The position numbers were made by a program, and so were the translations under genes. Under the pieces are notes generated by a model. It was not told the DNA's origin. It saw nothing but the letters and a program-made list of their open reading frames with translations, and did not search any database. Positions 13,305 through 16,708 of a DNA stretch of 16,708 nt are shown one piece after another. Within the stretch, counting starts at the first letter, position 1; the number at the start of each line of letters is the position of its first letter. The stretch comes from JAUVIB01 sp964424545 (GTDB lineage Bacteria; Calditrichota; Calditrichia; Calditrichales; Calditrichaceae): positions 1 through 16,708 of the forward strand of contig CAYRJN010000080.1 of NCBI GenBank assembly GCA_964424545.1, written 5' to 3'.

Positions 13305-14240
13305 GTGATAAGTGTTGAAGGATTGACGCGTTATTACGGAGATAAACGCGCAATATCGGACGTGAGTTTTCATGTAAATGAAGGTGAAATTCTCGGTCTG
13401 CTTGGGCCGAATGCCGCAGGTAAAACGACAACCATGCGGATTTTAACCTGTTATATGCCGCCCACAAGCGGTAAAGCAACCATCAACGGATATGATATTT
13501 CCACGCAAAGTATGGAAATTCGAAAAATTATCGGCTATCTTCCGGAAAATCCGCCGTTATATTCCGATATGGTGGTAACGGATTATCTTGATTTCGTTTG
13601 CAGAATTAAAGGGATTGAGAAGAGTCGTTTCAAACAGGAAATTGATGCGGTTATTGAAAAAACCAGCTTGGGTGACGTGCGTTCACGGATTATCGGAAAA
13701 TTGTCAAAAGGATACAGGCAGCGTGTCGGATTAGCGCAAAGTCTGCTCAACAATCCTAAAATTGTTATCCTTGACGAACCGACGGTAGGTTTGGACCCCA
13801 AACAAATTATTGAAATCCGCGAGCTGATTAAAAATTTAAAGGGAGAGCATACGGTTATTCTTTCTTCTCATATTCTTCCTGAAATTGAACAAACCTGTGA
13901 ACGGGTGGTTATTATCAGTGAAGGACGCGTCGTGGCGGAGGATACGCCGGACAATCTGACGAAACGCTTGCAGGGTATCGAGCGCGTTAATCTTCAGGTT
14001 GAAGGCAAAGAAGATGATATTCGCAAGATTTTAAGCGCCATGAAGGATATTAAAAATTATAACGTAGAATCCATAGAGAACGGCGTTGTACACTTAAGCG
14101 TTGAAAGCGATATCGACTTGCGTAAAGATTTGGCAAAAACAATTGTTAACGGCGGGCTGGGATTGATAGAACTCTCGGCCGATCGTTTTACTCTGGAAGA
14201 TATCTTCCTGCATCTTACAACGAAAGAGGAGGCAGCGTAA
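13305..14240 (+). CDS. ABC transporter ATP-binding protein, GldA-like
   Basis: The 311-residue protein is a complete ABC-2-type ATPase: Walker A GPNAAGKTT (Gly34 to Thr42, Lys40), signature LSKGYRQRVGLAQ, Walker B IVILDEP (Asp157, Glu158), D-loop GLDP, and the switch His in SSHI. The C-terminal extension of about 90 residues is typical of GldA/NatA/CcmA-type exporters. I start at GTG 13305, not the ATG at 13284. GGAGG at 13292-13296 lies 8 bases before the GTG, and the family N-terminus (ISVEGLTRYYG) begins there; the ATG is followed by the ribosome site itself. The cytoplasmic subunit energises the permease encoded one base downstream. Confidence 0.94.
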   Translation: MISVEGLTRYYGDKRAISDVSFHVNEGEILGLLGPNAAGKTTTMRILTCYMPPTSGKATINGYDISTQSMEIRKIIGYLPENPPLYSDMVVTDYLDFVCRIKGIEKSRFKQEIDAVIEKTSLGDVRSRIIGKLSKGYRQRVGLAQSLLNNPKIVILDEPTVGLDPKQIIEIRELIKNLKGEHTVILSSHILPEIEQTCERVVIISEGRVVAEDTPDNLTKRLQGIERVNLQVEGKEDDIRKILSAMKDIKNYNVESIENGVVHLSVESDIDLRKDLAKTIVNGGLGLIELSADRFTLEDIFLHLTTKEEAA

Positions 14241-14241
14241 A

Positions 14242-15024
14242 ATGAAATCAATTCTCGCTATTATCAATAAAGATTTTAAATCGTTTTTTTACTCTCCCGT
14301 TGCTTATATAATTATCGCTATTTTTACGGCGCTTTCGGGAGTATTCTTCTATTTATATACATCCAATTTTGTAGAAGCGGCGTTTATGGACGCCATTAGG
14401 GCGCAGCAGTATCGTATGGCGCCGCAAAAATTTAACGTGAATCTTATGTTAATCCGTCCCTATTTTTGGAATATCGCATTAATTTCCATCTTTACTTTAC
14501 CGGCTATTACCATGAGATTATATTCCGAAGAAAAACGCGCGGGAACGGTGGAACTGCTTTATACTACGCCCATAACTCCCGTTCAAATCATTCTCGGCAA
14601 GTTTTTTGCCGGACTGCTTTTTTATATTGTTTTATTAATTCCGACTATGTTCTTTCAGTCGATACTCTTTATGTACGGTTCTCCCGAATTTATGCCTATT
14701 TTGTCCGGTTATATCGGTTTGATATTAATGGGCGCCGCGTTTATCGCCGTAGGTTTATTCATCTCGACGACAACGGAGAATCAAATTATTGCCGCAATCG
14801 GCGGTTTCGCTTTATCCCTGCTGCTTTGGGTAATAGGTTGGGGAGCGCATTATGCCGGTCCCACGCTTGGCGGCGCGTTAAATTATATCTCGATTATTAA
14901 TCATTTCGAAGATTTTGCGCAGGGCGTTATAGACAGTACGCATGTTATATATTACATATTGTTTTCTTTTGTAGGACTCTATTTTTCGGTTAAAATGATT
15001 GAATCGGTCAAATGGCGCGCATAG
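14242..15024 (+). CDS. ABC-2 type permease, GldF-like
   Basis: The 260-residue integral membrane protein has about six membrane helices (around 21-41, 73-93, 110-140, 147-170, 177-200 and 230-252). The N-terminal MKSILAIINKDFKSFFYSPVAYI and the EEKRAGTVELLYTTPIT coupling segment (about 95-112) are hallmarks of the GldF/NosY-like ABC-2 permeases. It starts one base after the stop of the ATPase gene. In Bacteroidota the GldA/F/G exporter is linked to gliding and type IX-dependent surface functions. Homologous sets also occur in non-gliding bacteria with unknown substrates, so no substrate can be given. Confidence 0.92.
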   Translation: MKSILAIINKDFKSFFYSPVAYIIIAIFTALSGVFFYLYTSNFVEAAFMDAIRAQQYRMAPQKFNVNLMLIRPYFWNIALISIFTLPAITMRLYSEEKRAGTVELLYTTPITPVQIILGKFFAGLLFYIVLLIPTMFFQSILFMYGSPEFMPILSGYIGLILMGAAFIAVGLFISTTTENQIIAAIGGFALSLLLWVIGWGAHYAGPTLGGALNYISIINHFEDFAQGVIDSTHVIYYILFSFVGLYFSVKMIESVKWRA

Positions 15025-15065
15025 CCATAACTTAACAGAAAACTGTAATATGGAGATAATGAAGA

Positions 15066-16574
15066 ATGAAAAAGTTGGATAAATTTATAGGCTTAGGCGG
15101 CGTTGTATTACTGCTCGCGGCTTTTATTGTTTTTTCGATAACCAATATTTGGAATTGGTTGAATTGGGTTTTGCTTGTCGCCGGTTTGGCGGGCAGCGGC
15201 TATTATTTATTTTTCTATTATAAAAATCGTGAAAAAGATGTGTCCAAACGGTCGCTTAAAGAGGGCGCCAATACGCTTGTTCAGGTTGTTGTAATGCTTG
15301 TTATTGTCGCTATGCTGGCTTTTATATCAACTCGCCAGCATTTTAGGAAAGATTTGACAAAGAATAATCTCTATTCGCTCTCCGATCAAACGCTTAAGGT
15401 TTTAAAAGGGCTTGATAAAGATGTAGAGATTATCGGATTTTATAAAAGCGCCGAGCAATCCGCGCCAAAAGACTTACTGGACGAGTATAAATATCGTGCC
15501 TCAAAATTATCGTACACTTTAATCGATCCGGATGAAAAACCGGATATGACTAAACGCTACGATGTTAAAAAATATAATACCGTGGTGGTGGAAGCCAACG
15601 GAAAACGAGAGATGGTTGAAAAACTTAGCGAGACCAATCTGACTAATGCGATTATCAAAGTTACGCGCGACCGCGATAAGGTTATCTATTTTACAACGGG
15701 ACACGGAGAAGCGTCTATTAAAGATGATACGCCGCAAGGTTTTAAGCAAGCGGCGGATGCTATCCGCAAAGAAAACTATCTTGTAAAGGAGATTAACTTA
15801 ATCCGCAAATCCATACCGGACAGTTGTACAATACTGGCGATTATTTCACCCAAGGTGGCTTTTATGCCCGGCGAATTGGACAGCGTTTCTTCCTATCTCG
15901 ATAAAGGCGGTAAGCTGTTATTAATGGTTGATCCGGAACATCAGGATGATATCGCCGAATTCATTTCCAAATATCACGTAACACTTGGCAAAGATATGGT
16001 AATTGACGCCAGCGGCGTAGGACAGCTTTTTGGAGCCGGACCCGGTATGCCTCTTGTTACCAAGTATGATCAGACGCATCCCATAACTAAAGGGTTCAAT
16101 ATTATGAGCTTTTATCCCTATGCCTCGTCGTTGACGCCGCAAAGCGATAAAGGCGGTTTTAAAATTAATGAGTTGTTGAAAACAAGCGATAACAGCTGGG
16201 CGGAAATGGAATTTGCCGGCGGAAAAGTCAGTTTTGACGAAGGTAAGGATAAAAAAGGTCCTATTACGCTCGCTGTCGTTATTGAAAAGACTTTGGCTAA
16301 AGGGAAAGAGATTTTGGCAATCTTTGGAGACTCAGATTTTGCCAGAAACGGATACTTCAAAAATCAAGGCAATTCCAATTTGTTTCTGAATACGATCAAC
16401 TATCTTGCAGAAGATGAAGACGCCATTTCCATTCGTCCCAAAGAGATTGAAGACAGTCGTTTAACATTGACGCAGGCCGATGTTAAGTCCTTGTTTTATC
16501 TTGTAGTTATTGCGATCCCTTTAATTGTCGTTATTTTAGGCGTCGTTATTTTCTTTAAGAGAAACAGGGGCTAA
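15066..16574 (+). CDS. GldG-like ABC-type auxiliary membrane protein
   Basis: The 502-residue protein has two adjacent membrane helices at the N-terminus (about 9-26 and 31-50), a third (about 74-92), a large extracytoplasmic domain (about 100-470) and a C-terminal helix (about 474-497). The large domain matches the GldG/ABC-type uncharacterised (PF09822-like) pattern: FRKDLTKNNLYSLSDQTLKVLKGL after the third helix, then KVIYFTTGHGEASI (about 198-212), then GGKLLLMVDPE (about 278-288). A GGAG site (15052-15055) lies 10 bases before the ATG. The ABC ATPase, permease and this protein form the usual GldA-F-G-type gene order and probably one membrane complex. Biochemical function is unknown in the family. 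Confidence 0.9.
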   Translation: MKKLDKFIGLGGVVLLLAAFIVFSITNIWNWLNWVLLVAGLAGSGYYLFFYYKNREKDVSKRSLKEGANTLVQVVVMLVIVAMLAFISTRQHFRKDLTKNNLYSLSDQTLKVLKGLDKDVEIIGFYKSAEQSAPKDLLDEYKYRASKLSYTLIDPDEKPDMTKRYDVKKYNTVVVEANGKREMVEKLSETNLTNAIIKVTRDRDKVIYFTTGHGEASIKDDTPQGFKQAADAIRKENYLVKEINLIRKSIPDSCTILAIISPKVAFMPGELDSVSSYLDKGGKLLLMVDPEHQDDIAEFISKYHVTLGKDMVIDASGVGQLFGAGPGMPLVTKYDQTHPITKGFNIMSFYPYASSLTPQSDKGGFKINELLKTSDNSWAEMEFAGGKVSFDEGKDKKGPITLAVVIEKTLAKGKEILAIFGDSDFARNGYFKNQGNSNLFLNTINYLAEDEDAISIRPKEIEDSRLTLTQADVKSLFYLVVIAIPLIVVILGVVIFFKRNRG

Positions 16575-16650
16575 AAAAGAAGTGTAAAAGATTGCTATGA
16601 AAATAGAACGGTTTTAGTATAAATCGTTAAAAAAGAGGGTTAAACAGGAG

Positions 16651-16708
16651 ATGAAAAAAACAATAATCATGGTTCTGATTGCTGCGGCAATAGGCGCGTA
16701 TCTATCTT
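16651..16708 (+). CDS. Start of a membrane-targeted protein cut by the window edge (possibly DUF4340)
   Basis: The ATG at 16651 opens 19 codons that begin MKKTIIMVLIAAAIGAYLS, a typical N-terminal membrane or signal helix, and run off the right edge. An AGAGGG site lies about 10 bases upstream. Genes after a GldG-like protein commonly encode DUF4340 proteins with one N-terminal helix; the family is inferred from position only. Confidence 0.55.
   Translation, partial: MKKTIIMVLIAAAIGAYLS

Noticed and set aside
1..16708. CRISPR array, tRNA, rRNA or insertion sequence
   Set aside because: No regularly spaced repeats, no cloverleaf-like gaps of suitable size and no transposase frame were seen in any intergenic stretch.

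Overview
The window comes from an AT-rich (roughly 40% GC by eye) Gram-negative bacterium, probably of the FCB group (Calditrichota, Ignavibacteria, KSB1 or a neighbour). The pointers are: a secreted subtilase whose C-terminus carries the NYPNPFNP plus FlgD-like/type IX sorting module common in those phyla; lipobox lipoproteins and outer-membrane-type beta-barrel proteins; and a GldA/F/G-like ABC exporter next to a MoxR/DUF58/BatD-like cluster. The phylum is inferred, not proven. No rRNA, tRNA, CRISPR or intact transposon was seen.

Left part (1-3445, all genes on the minus strand). The window opens with the first 55 codons of a type I restriction-modification methyltransferase (HsdM). Behind it is a gene-poor stretch with an attC-like hairpin. 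Then come a good intrinsic terminator (666-695) and a three-gene operon: a small XRE/Cro-type repressor, a polytopic membrane protein and a small exported beta-barrel-like protein. The last two are joined by an ATGA overlap. The repressor's promoter has a 20-bp palindrome between its -35 and -10 boxes and a second half-matching palindrome 63 bp upstream. A zinc-loop MDR oxidoreductase (2414-3445) follows, with its own promoter and an inverted repeat at the predicted start of transcription.

Middle part (3446-7515, plus strand). A glyoxalase II-like metallo-beta-lactamase-fold hydrolase and a rubrerythrin/ferritin-like di-iron protein form a two-gene unit. Next is a decayed outer-membrane-protein pseudogene (about 4988-5698) with a lost start, one nonsense codon and two opposite frameshifts. 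Then comes a complete S8 protease with all four catalytic-site elements and the C-terminal sorting domain, behind a near-consensus promoter.

Right part (7516-16708, plus strand). After a 308-bp leader with repeated TTGTCGGA(T/A)T and a 20-bp perfect palindrome, nine complete genes and one truncated gene run in one direction with short gaps or overlaps. They are: TPR lipoprotein, BatD-like protein 1, MoxR AAA+ ATPase, membrane-anchored DUF58 (vWA-like) protein, a TPR/SurA-like lipoprotein without a parvulin domain, BatD-like protein 2, ABC ATPase, ABC-2 permease, GldG-like auxiliary protein, and the start of a further membrane-targeted protein. The layout suggests an envelope unit: a MoxR/DUF58 assembly machine at the inner membrane, two single-pass BatD-like partners, two periplasm-facing lipoproteins, and an ABC exporter. 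BatA/BatB vWA proteins of the classical Bat operon are not in the window.
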